Assembly (NCBI GenBank): GCA_947452325.1
Contig: CANGCZ010000101.1
Coordinates: 1 to 6,311 of the forward strand
DNA from: Comamonadaceae bacterium
Lineage (GTDB): Bacteria; Pseudomonadota; Gammaproteobacteria; Burkholderiales; Burkholderiaceae_C
Direction of reading: 5' to 3'
Length of the DNA stretch: 6,311 nt
Shown here: piece by piece, positions 1 to 5,872 of the stretch
Layout of the letters: each line of letters begins with the position of its first letter
Numbering within the stretch: position 1 is the first letter of the stretch
Program-made: the position numbers and the translations under genes
The notes under the pieces: model-generated
The model's database searches: none
What the model was told of the DNA's origin: nothing
What the model saw: only the letters and a program-made list of their open reading frames with translations

Positions 1-2
1 CT

Positions 3-902
3 TTGGCTTGTGGCGCTGCGGTAGCAGAGCGGGTGTTGCAAGGCCAACCGGTTCCCTTGTGGCTGAAACTCGGTTTTCAATTGGCACGCTTGGCGGCCAT
101 CAATAATGTGCGCCGCTTACTGGGTCTGGAGCGAGCCCGATTTCTGATGACAGGTGCCGCACCCATCTCGCCGGATCTGGTGCGCTGGTACTTGGCGCTG
201 GGTATTCCCATGGTCGAGGGCTGGGGCCAGACCGAATGCTGCGCCGTCGCCACCTTGACACCGATTCACGATGTGGTGCCAGGCACTATAGGCAAAGCTG
301 CGCCATTCAATGAAGTCAAAGTCGACCCAAGCACCCAGGAGTTGCTGATACGCGGCCCCAATGTGTTCATGGGTTACTTGAATCAGCCGGAGAAAACCGC
401 TGAGACCGTAGGCGCCGACGGCTGGTTGCATACCGGAGATGTAGGCAGTATGGATGCACGGGGATTTTTCAAAATCACCGACCGCATGAAGGACATCATC
501 ATCACAGCAGGTGGCAAAAACATCACACCCAGCGAATGGGAAAACGAATTGAAGTTTTCACCTTATGTCACTGATGCCGTGGTCATTGGCGACAAACGCC
601 CCTACTTGACGGTCATCATCATGATCGATTTGGATAACGTAGAGAAATACGCTCAAGACCATGACGTGCCGTTTTCCAACTACGCCAGCCTCACCCGTAC
701 CGCACATGTACAAGCCTTGATTCAAGCAGAAATCGACAAGGTAAACACCAAGTTTGCCCGGGTCGAGCAAATCAAAAAATTCAAGCTGCTAGACACCCAG
801 CTCACCGCCGAAGACGATGAACTGACGCCAACCATGAAACTCAAACGCAAATTTGTCGAGAAGAAATACGCTGAAATGATTGAATCCATGTACCGTGGAT
901 GA
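3..902 (+). CDS. Long-chain acyl-CoA synthetase (AMP-binding), C-terminal part, cut by window edge
   Basis: This is an ANL-superfamily adenylating enzyme that would activate a fatty acid with ATP and join it to CoA. The frame is open to the left edge, so the TTG at position 3 is not the true start. The 299 visible residues are about half of the roughly 600 usual for long-chain acyl-CoA synthetases. Visible motifs, numbered from the first visible residue, are GWGQTE (73-78, adenylate-binding A5 motif), TGD (144-146), the hinge region ITDRMKDIIITAGGKNI (158-174), and PTMKLKR near the C-terminus. Lys279 in that last motif is the probable catalytic lysine. The C-terminal style (ELTPTMKLKRKFVEKKY) resembles the COG1022-type synthetases that lie beside branched-chain amino-acid ABC transporters in Burkholderiales; that comparison is from memory. 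It ends 14 bp before the convergent usp gene, with no terminator hairpin visible between them. Chain-length specificity cannot be read from the sequence. Confidence 0.9.
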   Translation: MACGAAVAERVLQGQPVPLWLKLGFQLARLAAINNVRRLLGLERARFLMTGAAPISPDLVRWYLALGIPMVEGWGQTECCAVATLTPIHDVVPGTIGKAAPFNEVKVDPSTQELLIRGPNVFMGYLNQPEKTAETVGADGWLHTGDVGSMDARGFFKITDRMKDIIITAGGKNITPSEWENELKFSPYVTDAVVIGDKRPYLTVIIMIDLDNVEKYAQDHDVPFSNYASLTRTAHVQALIQAEIDKVNTKFARVEQIKKFKLLDTQLTAEDDELTPTMKLKRKFVEKKYAEMIESMYRG

Positions 903-916
903 ATTCAAGCCTTTGA

Positions 917-1360
917 TCAGCGCAACACCAGCACTGGTATCTTCACGTGCGTCAACACAGCCAGCGTCTCACTGCCCAATAGCAAACGCTTGATGCCTTT
1001 GCGTCCGTGAGACGCCATGACTATCAACTCGGCCTTGATTTGCTCCGCCTGATCAATCAAACCCTGAGCGATGTCATCTGACTTGATCACCAGCGTGTTG
1101 GCGTTCACCCCCAATGCAGCGGCCTGTGTTTGTACCTTGTCTAATACCTTTTGCGCGGTTTGCACCCACTGCTCTTCGATTTTTTTGCTGTCTATATCGG
1201 ATACTGCAAATGAACCATCGAAATAGGTTTGTATGTAATGGGGCACCACCTTAACCACCAGCAACTCAGCGTGAAACGCCGCCGCCATGGCAATGGCGCT
1301 GTGCTCGGCTTTGTGTGAAAGTGATGAACCGTCTGTGGCTAACAAAATGCGTTTGTACAT
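917..1360 (-). CDS. Universal stress protein, UspA family, single domain
   Basis: This is a 147-residue single Usp domain, the usual length for the family. Usp proteins are cytoplasmic dimers that help cells survive starvation, low oxygen and other stresses; the ATP-binding type carries a G-x2-G-x9-G-S/T loop. Here the N-terminal strand reads MYKRILLATDGS, with the nucleotide-binding Asp10 in place. The loop is MASHGRKGIKRLLLGS (115-130), so the first glycine is Ala116 while Gly119, Gly129 and Ser130 remain; ATP binding is therefore likely but not certain. An in-frame TTG at 1399 would add 13 unrelated residues. The ATG at 1360 is preferred because it begins exactly at the family's first strand, although its ribosome site (AAGA-rich) is weak. 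It lies 110 bp downstream of the safE-like gene and has its own FNR-type box. Usp genes under FNR/Anr control are known in Pseudomonas, which fits an anaerobic-survival role. Confidence 0.93.
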   Translation of the reverse strand: MYKRILLATDGSSLSHKAEHSAIAMAAAFHAELLVVKVVPHYIQTYFDGSFAVSDIDSKKIEEQWVQTAQKVLDKVQTQAAALGVNANTLVIKSDDIAQGLIDQAEQIKAELIVMASHGRKGIKRLLLGSETLAVLTHVKIPVLVLR

Positions 1361-1413
1361 GGTGCTGTCTTTCTTGTTTGTCCCCCACCCCGTTGGCAAA
1401 GGCTCAGGTATTC

Positions 1414-1419
1414 AGCTTA
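1414..1419 (-). promoter_or_regulatory. Possible -10 element of the usp promoter
   Basis: On the minus strand this reads TAAGCT, only three matches to TATAAT. Its position is the argument: its centre lies 32 bp from the centre of the FNR-type box at 1442-1455, the spacing expected for a class II FNR-activated promoter. Transcription would start near 1407, leaving a leader of about 47 nt before the usp ATG. A weak -10 is normal for activator-dependent promoters. Inference only. Confidence 0.35.
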
Positions 1420-1441
1420 AAAGTTGGCACGCTAAACCGTA

Positions 1442-1455
1442 TTGATGCTTGTCAA
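1442..1455. promoter_or_regulatory. FNR/Anr-type binding site upstream of usp
   Basis: The site is TTGAT-GCTT-GTCAA, matching the FNR consensus TTGAT-N4-ATCAA at 9 of 10 defined positions. It lies in the 110-bp gap between the safE-like gene and usp, with its centre 88 bp upstream of the usp ATG. A regulator of the right family is encoded about 2.2 kb away in the same window. It probably activates usp when oxygen is low. On the minus strand the right half also reads TTGACA, a perfect -35 hexamer, but no matching -10 is found 16-18 bp further on. Confidence 0.7.
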
Positions 1456-1482
1456 TGGAATAGCTGATAGTCAGCTGTTCCA
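1456..1482 (-). other. Hairpin at the 3' end of the safE-like gene
   Basis: Two 12-base arms (1456-1467 and 1471-1482) with a 3-nt loop pair at 11 of 12 positions. The right arm overlaps the TGA stop of the safE-like gene and the left arm abuts the usp FNR box. In the minus-strand transcript no T-run follows (the next bases are TTGACAAGC), so it is not a classical intrinsic terminator. It could protect the 3' end of the hemN-safE message, cause partial termination, or be a chance palindrome. Confidence 0.45.
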
Positions 1483-2211
1483 CCCCGGCCAGCACCAAGG
1501 CGATACGCTGTGCGTCAGACCGCTGTACAAACCCCAAGCGGCAGTCACCGCCAGCATCAAACCGGAGACACGCGTGCCCAGGTTTTGCCAATCTTTCATT
1601 GGTTTAATTGGGGTCAGGTTCCAATTAATTTGAACCTGAGTCCAATCAGAGATGTGCGACCAGCACCAGGGAAACACGGTCAGCATCAAGCCGCCGCCGA
1701 TGGCAAACGCGGCCATCACCATGGCACCTTGCAAAGCACCTGCGGTGAACATAGCCACCAGCAATGCGGAGTACAACAATCCGCAAGGCAACAAAGACCA
1801 GGCCATGCCCAGCCACAGAGGCGACAAGTTGCGTCCGCCGACCTTGGCGGCACGGCCCGACACAAGCTGCCAAATCTGCTGCGCAGTGCGGCTCAGCCAC
1901 AGCGGTTGCTCTGCTCGCCAAATCAACCACAGTCCCCACAACACAGCTGCAATATGCAACATACTCCACAACGGGTGCAGCACCTTGGTTTCTTGTGCCA
2001 GCCAACCGAGCGCGTTCATAGACTCGGCCGCCACCGCACCCAAGCCAGCGTAACCGGCCAAACGTCCGGCTTGAAACAACAACAAACTGCGTACCGCAGA
2101 ATTCCCGGGCATACGCGATACACCCATGCAGGCCGAGCCGCACATGGCCAGACAATGCGGTCCACCCGCCAAACCCATCAGCAAAGCGCTGATCAACAAG
2201 GTTTGCAACAT
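1471..2211 (-). CDS. Sulfite exporter TauE/SafE-family membrane protein (DsbD_2/UreH-like)
   Basis: A 246-residue polytopic inner-membrane protein with about six hydrophobic segments (roughly 1-26, 43-65, 80-98, 131-155, 158-180 and 214-233). The N-terminal segment holds the family hallmark GGPHCLAMCG (16-25, Cys20 and Cys24). A second cysteine signature, LLPCGLLYSAL, lies around Cys143. Members occur next to cbb3 oxidase, hemN and fnr genes in Burkholderiales, and a role in metal or thiol handling for cytochrome assembly is often assumed, but the transported substrate is not established. The ATG overlaps the hemN stop by one base (TGATG) and lacks a clear Shine-Dalgarno, so translational coupling to hemN is likely. 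Residues 189-202 (DWTQVQINWNLTPI) are encoded by a REP-like palindrome and look foreign; they fall in the loop before the last membrane segment. The frame stays open through them, so the gene is probably still functional. Confidence 0.85.
   Translation of the reverse strand: MLQTLLISALLMGLAGGPHCLAMCGSACMGVSRMPGNSAVRSLLLFQAGRLAGYAGLGAVAAESMNALGWLAQETKVLHPLWSMLHIAAVLWGLWLIWRAEQPLWLSRTAQQIWQLVSGRAAKVGGRNLSPLWLGMAWSLLPCGLLYSALLVAMFTAGALQGAMVMAAFAIGGGLMLTVFPWCWSHISDWTQVQINWNLTPIKPMKDWQNLGTRVSGLMLAVTAAWGLYSGLTHSVSPWCWPGWNS
1607..1646. repeat. REP-like imperfect palindrome embedded in the safE-like gene
   Basis: The left arm ATTGGGGTCAGGTTC (1607-1621) and right arm GAACCTGAGTCCAAT (1632-1646) pair at 13 of 15 positions plus one G-T wobble, across a 10-nt A+T-rich centre that is itself partly palindromic. 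The core (TTAATTGGGGTCAG with mirrored CCAATTA-type ends) resembles short palindromes scattered through many beta- and gammaproteobacterial genomes and associated with REP-associated tyrosine transposases; I recognise this from memory and it was not searched. The only copy seen here is inside a gene. It encodes residues 189-202 of the SafE-like protein without breaking the frame. Confidence 0.65.
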
Positions 2212-3590
2212 CAGAGGATTTTCGAGAAATGCGCCCGCTGACCATCGGCTTGCGCGTACTTATCAAACACCATGGCAATCGCACGCACCAGGTACCAACC
2301 CGTGCGAGTGACCTCTATGGCTTGTGCGTCCATGTTGACCATGCCTTGTGTGACAAACGACTTCAACTGCATTAACTCGCGCGCAAAATAAGCGTTGAAG
2401 TCCAGCAAATACGATTGTTCGATGTCGCGCATTTCCACCCTGCCCTGACACATCAAGGCCATGATGATGCTGCGCCTGGCCAAATCGTCACGGGTCAGCG
2501 ACAAGCCTTTGACGACCGGCAAGCGGCCGTGCTGCAACATATCGCTGTACTCGTCCAGGGTCCTGGCGTTTTGCACATAAGCCGCGCCCATGCTGCCGAT
2601 GGCAGACACACCCAAGCCTATCAAGTCACCATCAGGGCGCGTGCTATAGCCCTGAAAATTGCGGTGCAAACGGCCTTGCCGCTTGGCCACCGACAAGCTG
2701 TCATCAGGCAAAGCGAAATGGTCCATGCCAATGTAGACATAGCCTGCTGCTTGCAGCAATTGCAAAGCCATGGCGAGCATGCCGGTTTTGTCTTTGCCTG
2801 TGGGCAAAGATTCAATAGCGATATGACGCTGTGGCTTGAAGCGGGCAGGCAAATGGGCATAACCATACATGGCCAGCCTGTCGGGTCGCAGTGCCAACAC
2901 GCTTTCCAAAGTCTGCTTCCAGCTTGCCAATGTTTGCAAAGGCAAACCGTAAATCAAATCCAGATTGATCGAACCAAAGCCAGTGCGCCGCGCTTTTTGT
3001 ATCAACCCGTCTATCGATTCAAAGGTTTGCACACGATTGACTGCTTGCTGTACTTGCGGGTCAAAATCCTGCACCCCCAGACTGACACGGTTGAAACCCA
3101 TAGACCACAAGCTGTCCAGTCTTTCGTCGTCAACCGTGCGCGGGTCCACCTCTACAGCAAACTCACCGCCGGGTTGCCAATGAAACGCGGTTTGCAACAA
3201 GCGCATCAGGCGCTGTAATTCTTTGTCTTTGTAAAAAGTCGGGGTGCCGCCGCCCAGATGCACTTGTGAAACAGTCTGGGCCTCGCCCAAGTGCGGCAAC
3301 AGCAACTCAAGCTCGCGTTCCAAATCGTCCAGATAGTCCAAGGCCCGCTGGTAATTGCCAGTGATGATTTTGTTGCAAGCGCAGTAGTAACACAAAGATG
3401 CACAAAAAGGCAGATGCACATACAACGAAAGAGGGGTGGATACAGAACGCGGGCTGAGCGTTCGCTCCTGCAAAGCCTGCACATACTGTGTCTCGCCAAA
3501 AGCTTCAACAAACCGGTCTGCTGTCGGGTACGAGGTATACCTCGGCCCCGGCACATCAAATTGTTGAAGAATATCGGTTGAAATGATCAT
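2211..3590 (-). CDS. hemN: Oxygen-independent coproporphyrinogen III oxidase (radical SAM)
   Basis: HemN converts coproporphyrinogen III to protoporphyrinogen IX without oxygen, using S-adenosylmethionine and a [4Fe-4S] cluster in the cytoplasm; it allows haem synthesis under anoxia. The 459 residues match the E. coli enzyme in length and end to end in pattern: GPRYTSYPTA near the N-terminus, the cluster motif with Cys63, Cys67, Cys70 and the extra Cys72 (PFCASLCYYCACNK), the GGGTPT glycine motif, EVDPR, GVQDF, DLIYGLP, GMDHFALPDD and HRNFQGY. The start at 3590 is preferred over an upstream in-frame ATG at 3641 because that ATG lies at the edge of the FNR box, upstream of any transcript made from it, and adds 17 non-family residues. 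The ribosome site is weak (AAAGACGA). It is the first gene of a minus-strand unit with the safE-like gene and is divergent from fnr. True HemN is suggested over the HemW paralogue by its length, the fourth cysteine and the HemN C-terminal domain. Confidence 0.96.
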   Translation of the reverse strand: MIISTDILQQFDVPGPRYTSYPTADRFVEAFGETQYVQALQERTLSPRSVSTPLSLYVHLPFCASLCYYCACNKIITGNYQRALDYLDDLERELELLLPHLGEAQTVSQVHLGGGTPTFYKDKELQRLMRLLQTAFHWQPGGEFAVEVDPRTVDDERLDSLWSMGFNRVSLGVQDFDPQVQQAVNRVQTFESIDGLIQKARRTGFGSINLDLIYGLPLQTLASWKQTLESVLALRPDRLAMYGYAHLPARFKPQRHIAIESLPTGKDKTGMLAMALQLLQAAGYVYIGMDHFALPDDSLSVAKRQGRLHRNFQGYSTRPDGDLIGLGVSAIGSMGAAYVQNARTLDEYSDMLQHGRLPVVKGLSLTRDDLARRSIIMALMCQGRVEMRDIEQSYLLDFNAYFARELMQLKSFVTQGMVNMDAQAIEVTRTGWYLVRAIAMVFDKYAQADGQRAHFSKIL

Positions 3591-3610
3591 GTTGGTCGTC
3601 TTTAGCACTG

Positions 3611-3616
3611 ATAATG
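3611..3616 (-). promoter_or_regulatory. Possible -10 element of the hemN promoter
   Basis: On the minus strand this reads CATTAT, four of six matches to TATAAT. Transcription would begin near 3604, placing the FNR-type box (centre 3647.5) at about -43, within 2 bp of the -41.5 typical of class II FNR activation. The predicted leader is short, about 14 nt, and holds the weak AAAGACGA ribosome site. Inference from spacing. Confidence 0.45.
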
Positions 3617-3640
3617 TGCCTATGTTCGGTGCAATATGCA

Positions 3641-3654
3641 TTGAGCTAAGTCAA
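3641..3654. promoter_or_regulatory. FNR/Anr-type binding site between hemN and fnr
   Basis: The site is TTGAG-CTAA-GTCAA, matching TTGAT-N4-ATCAA at 8 of 10 defined positions with the core TTGA and TCAA halves intact. It is the only such palindrome I see in the 106-bp divergent intergenic region, so one site may serve both genes: activation of hemN on the left, and auto-control of fnr on the right because it overlaps the likely fnr -35 region. Confidence 0.75.
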
Positions 3655-3668
3655 ACAAAGTTTTTATT
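3641..3668 (+). promoter_or_regulatory. Possible fnr promoter overlapping the FNR box
   Basis: TTGAGC (3641-3646) and TTTATT (3663-3668), separated by 16 bp, are the best -35/-10 pair I can find for fnr (four of six matches at the -10). The -35 lies inside the FNR box, so bound regulator would probably compete with RNA polymerase, as in the negative autoregulation known for E. coli fnr. Both hexamers are imperfect. Confidence 0.3.
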
Positions 3669-3696
3669 GCGCTTCAAAAAAGGTTCTACGACTGCC

Positions 3697-4413
3697 ATGA
3701 ACCCACAGACTTTCAAAGTCGCTTGCTCCAATTGCAATTTGCGCGAACTCTGCCTGCCAGTGGACCTGAGCGCCGCTGACATAGACCGCATCGACACCTT
3801 GGTTGGTAACCGCCGCAAAGTGGAACGCGGTGACTCCCTTTATCACAACGGCGCAGAATTCAACTCCTTGTTTGCCATCAGAACCGGTTTTTTCAAGACC
3901 AGCGTCACTCTCGAAGACGGCCGAGAACAAGTCACCGGTTTTCAAATGGCCGGCGAAATCATAGGCTTGGACGGCATCGTCAGCGACAAACACACTTGCG
4001 ATGCAGTCGCCCTGGAAACAGCCGAAGTATGTGTGATGCCGTTTGACAAAATCGAAGAGTTGTCGCGCGAGGTCAACGCACTTCAACACCATGTACACAA
4101 AATCATGAGTCGTGAGATCGTGCGTGAACACGGCGTCATGATGATGTTGGGAAGCATGCGGGCCGAAGAGCGTTTGGCCGCTTTTTTACTGAACCTGACC
4201 ACGCGTTTGCATGCACGCGGTTTCTCACGTTCGGAGTTGGTGTTGCGCATGACGCGCGAAGAAATCGGCAGCTACTTGGGTTTGAAAATCGAAACCGTGA
4301 GTCGCACCTTTACCAAACTGGTCGACGACGGTGTATTGGAAGTCAAGCAGAAAAACCTGCGCATACTCAAACCTGAAGCGCTGAAAGAGTTGGTCAACGC
4401 GCCTGCTTGTTAA
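3697..4413 (+). CDS. fnr: FNR/Anr-type oxygen-sensing transcription regulator (Crp-Fnr family)
   Basis: A 238-residue regulator that senses oxygen through a labile [4Fe-4S] cluster and, as a dimer, binds FNR boxes to switch on anaerobic genes. The four expected cluster ligands are present: Cys10, Cys13 and Cys19 in CSNCNLRELC, and Cys112 in the VCVMPF strand, matching E. coli Cys20/23/29/122. A cyclic-nucleotide-binding-like beta-roll follows (about 30-120), then the dimer helix with Glu144 where E. coli FNR has Asp154. The helix-turn-helix is around 186-212; its recognition helix carries Glu199, Ser202 and Arg203 (ETVSR), the E-SR signature for TTGA half-sites. The frame extends upstream to 3583, but the ATG at 3697 begins the family-like sequence, with AAAAAAGG about 13 nt before it, a slightly long spacing. 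It is divergent from hemN with an FNR box between, and convergent with corA. In this group the same protein is often called Anr or FnrL. Confidence 0.95.
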   Translation: MNPQTFKVACSNCNLRELCLPVDLSAADIDRIDTLVGNRRKVERGDSLYHNGAEFNSLFAIRTGFFKTSVTLEDGREQVTGFQMAGEIIGLDGIVSDKHTCDAVALETAEVCVMPFDKIEELSREVNALQHHVHKIMSREIVREHGVMMMLGSMRAEERLAAFLLNLTTRLHARGFSRSELVLRMTREEIGSYLGLKIETVSRTFTKLVDDGVLEVKQKNLRILKPEALKELVNAPAC

Positions 4414-4425
4414 TCAAAAAATAGT

Positions 4426-4449
4426 CTGAAAGTAAAGATCTTATTTCAG
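4426..4449. terminator. A+T-rich hairpin between convergent fnr and corA, possible bidirectional terminator
   Basis: Arms 4426-4435 and 4441-4449 form a 9-bp stem with one bulged G around a 5-nt loop (AGATC). The corA stop codon lies in the right arm. In the minus direction the hairpin is followed by ACTATTTTTT, which would serve as the T-tract of an intrinsic corA terminator. In the plus direction a TTTTT run follows only after several bases, so termination of fnr there is less sure. The stem is A+T rich and therefore weak. Confidence 0.45.
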
Positions 4450-5568
4450 CAAATGATTTTTGATATCAGAGGTGGTCAAGTAGCTTTTAACGCCAAAATA
4501 AACAATAAGAACCACCACCAGCAAAGCCATAAAGATTTCTGTCAGCAACAAGCCGTCTTCGGTTTTGAGAAATGGGAAATGTTCAAAATTCATTCCAAAA
4601 AAACCAGTGATTAAATTCAGCGGCAAAAAGATAGCGGTCAGCGCTGTCAATGTTTTCATCACATCGTTGTTTCGATTACTTTGGATATTGAAATGCATTT
4701 GCACCGCTGTCTCGGCGCTTTGCTCCAGCCTGTTGACATGGTGCACCACCCGCTCAATGTGTTCAAGCACATCTCTGCTACGCACCTTCACCAATTCCAA
4801 GTCTTTGTTCGAGAGTGAATCCGTTTCCAGCCACGAATCCAAAGCCTCAATCCAGTCCTGTATTGCTGCGCGTTGGTCTTCACAGATTTCATCCAAATAA
4901 TGCAGTGTTAATCGCGAATCCAATAAGGCGCTCCAATTGTTAAATCGTGCTCTGGGATTGATCAATTCACTTTGCCAATGATCCAACTGACGGGTCAGTT
5001 CTTTGCGTAAATCCAGATAGCCGTCAACGACAAGACCAATCATTCTGAGCATCAGATCCACAGGGTTATTGGGCAAGCGGCTGCTGGAATGAGCCGAACT
5101 GGAGATGGTGACTGTATTGAACAGCTTGTTTGCAAACAGATCCCGGACTGCGCAATCCGCAGGGTGCACAGAAATGATCAATTTGTCAAACACCAATAAG
5201 CTGATCGGACTGGTGTCAATCCGCTTCAAAATGGGCGGACCGCCCTTTGTTCTTGAGGTGTGCAGAATTTCGCCAGGACTTGAAATATCAGTTTCGGTTC
5301 GCCCTCTTGCCAAGCGTCTGAAAATAATGATGTCGTATTCAGACGTGTAGTCGTAATGCGAAGGCAGTTGGTTATTCAAAATATCTGAGATATGCAAGTC
5401 CAGCACTTGAACCTGGTAAAGCTTGTCCAGCATGAATTGAATATCAGCCAGATGCACTTCAAATTCACGCCGGGTCAAGCTCAGCCAATGAAACCCTTGG
5501 CTTATCGGGCCTTGCACCAGAAATTCGTTTTCGGTGATAGCGCTGTTGTTGATGTATAGGTTACGCAT
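4441..5568 (-). CDS. CorA-family divalent metal transporter (Mg2+/Co2+ or ZntB-like)
   Basis: A 375-residue protein of the CorA (MIT) superfamily, which forms pentameric inner-membrane channels for Mg2+, Co2+ or Zn2+. A long cytoplasmic N-terminal domain with an extended helical region (about 190-300, rich in charged and leucine residues) precedes two C-terminal membrane segments. The first ends in the pore signature GMN (about 325-327, GFFGMNFEHFP); the second is about 339-364 (LLLTEIFMALLVVVLIVYFGV). It is somewhat longer than E. coli CorA (316) or ZntB (327), mainly in the N-terminal region. An in-frame ATG at 5598 would overlap cdh and has no ribosome site; the ATG at 5568 has GGA six bases upstream and is preferred. 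It follows the cdh frame on the same strand by 14 bp, so co-transcription is likely. The loop after GMN (FEHFPFLKTEDG) does not settle the ion. Confidence 0.9.
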   Translation of the reverse strand: MRNLYINNSAITENEFLVQGPISQGFHWLSLTRREFEVHLADIQFMLDKLYQVQVLDLHISDILNNQLPSHYDYTSEYDIIIFRRLARGRTETDISSPGEILHTSRTKGGPPILKRIDTSPISLLVFDKLIISVHPADCAVRDLFANKLFNTVTISSSAHSSSRLPNNPVDLMLRMIGLVVDGYLDLRKELTRQLDHWQSELINPRARFNNWSALLDSRLTLHYLDEICEDQRAAIQDWIEALDSWLETDSLSNKDLELVKVRSRDVLEHIERVVHHVNRLEQSAETAVQMHFNIQSNRNNDVMKTLTALTAIFLPLNLITGFFGMNFEHFPFLKTEDGLLLTEIFMALLVVVLIVYFGVKSYLTTSDIKNHLLK

Positions 5569-5582
5569 GTGTATTCCAATGA

Positions 5583-5861
5583 TTATGGAGGCAAGCATTT
5601 AGCTTGCGTGAATTGCCATTCGGGGCTGTCTGTGCTCAATGCCACACGGAAACCGCCTTCAGCGGATTGCGCTACCAGTACACCATAGTCCGACAAATGC
5701 CGGGATTGGGCCGCATCACTGGCAAAACGCCAGACTTGGTTTAAATGGTCAACCTTGCCTACCCAGCTTTCGGCTAATCTTGGATTCAAACCCGGTAGAA
5801 GGCGAACCACATGAATATGCAATTGGTTTTGAGATCGCTTGAAAGTGGGATTGACAGCCAA
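5583..5861 (-). CDS. C-terminal fragment of Cdh, possible reinitiated ORF
   Basis: This 92-residue frame starts at a TTG four codons after the TAG. It carries the HIT-like active-site region SQNQLHIHVV (His15 and His17); where E. coli Cdh has three alternating histidines, the first is Gln here. It ends with a cysteine-containing tail (AKCLPP) like the DHQCEIL end of E. coli Cdh. Alone it lacks the secretion signal and half of the fold, so activity by itself is doubtful. Its stop lies 14 bp before the corA start. Confidence 0.4.
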   Translation of the reverse strand: MAVNPTFKRSQNQLHIHVVRLLPGLNPRLAESWVGKVDHLNQVWRFASDAAQSRHLSDYGVLVAQSAEGGFRVALSTDSPEWQFTQAKCLPP

Positions 5862-5872
5862 TGCAATCTCCT
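5859..5872 (-). promoter_or_regulatory. Ribosome site and TTG start just after the cdh TAG
   Basis: On the minus strand AGGAG (5872-5868) overlaps the TAG stop and precedes a TTG (5861-5859) by six bases. This is a better ribosome site than those of hemN or usp in this window. Terminating ribosomes could reinitiate here and translate the C-terminal half of Cdh. It may equally be a chance outcome of a CAG-GAG codon pair. Confidence 0.4.

Noticed and set aside
928..940. Small palindrome ACCAG-CA-CTGGT near the convergent ends of the acyl-CoA synthetase and usp genes, considered as a terminator.
   Set aside because: The loop is only two bases, there is no T-run, and it lies inside the usp coding sequence.
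1510..2241. Long plus-strand open frame opposite the safE-like gene.
   Set aside because: Its product is Gln/His/Arg-rich low-complexity sequence typical of an antisense shadow, while the minus strand encodes a recognisable membrane protein.
2415..3218. 267-codon plus-strand open frame opposite hemN.
   Set aside because: It is antisense to full-length, motif-complete hemN, shows no recognisable domain, and has His/Gln-rich shadow composition.
3591..3641. Upstream in-frame ATG extending HemN by 17 residues.
   Set aside because: The added residues do not look like HemN, and the ATG lies at the edge of the FNR box, upstream of the predicted transcription start.
4985..5000. Inverted repeat AACTGA-CGGG-TCAGTT.
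   Set aside because: Six-base arms inside corA in a region coding for ordinary helix residues (ELTRQLDH); this length is expected by chance.
5233..5245. Compact GC palindrome GGGCGGACCGCCC followed on the plus strand by TTTGTTCTT, resembling an intrinsic terminator.
   Set aside because: It lies in the middle of the corA coding region (codons for KGGPP), antisense to the gene, and the single-base centre leaves no room for a normal loop without opening stem pairs.
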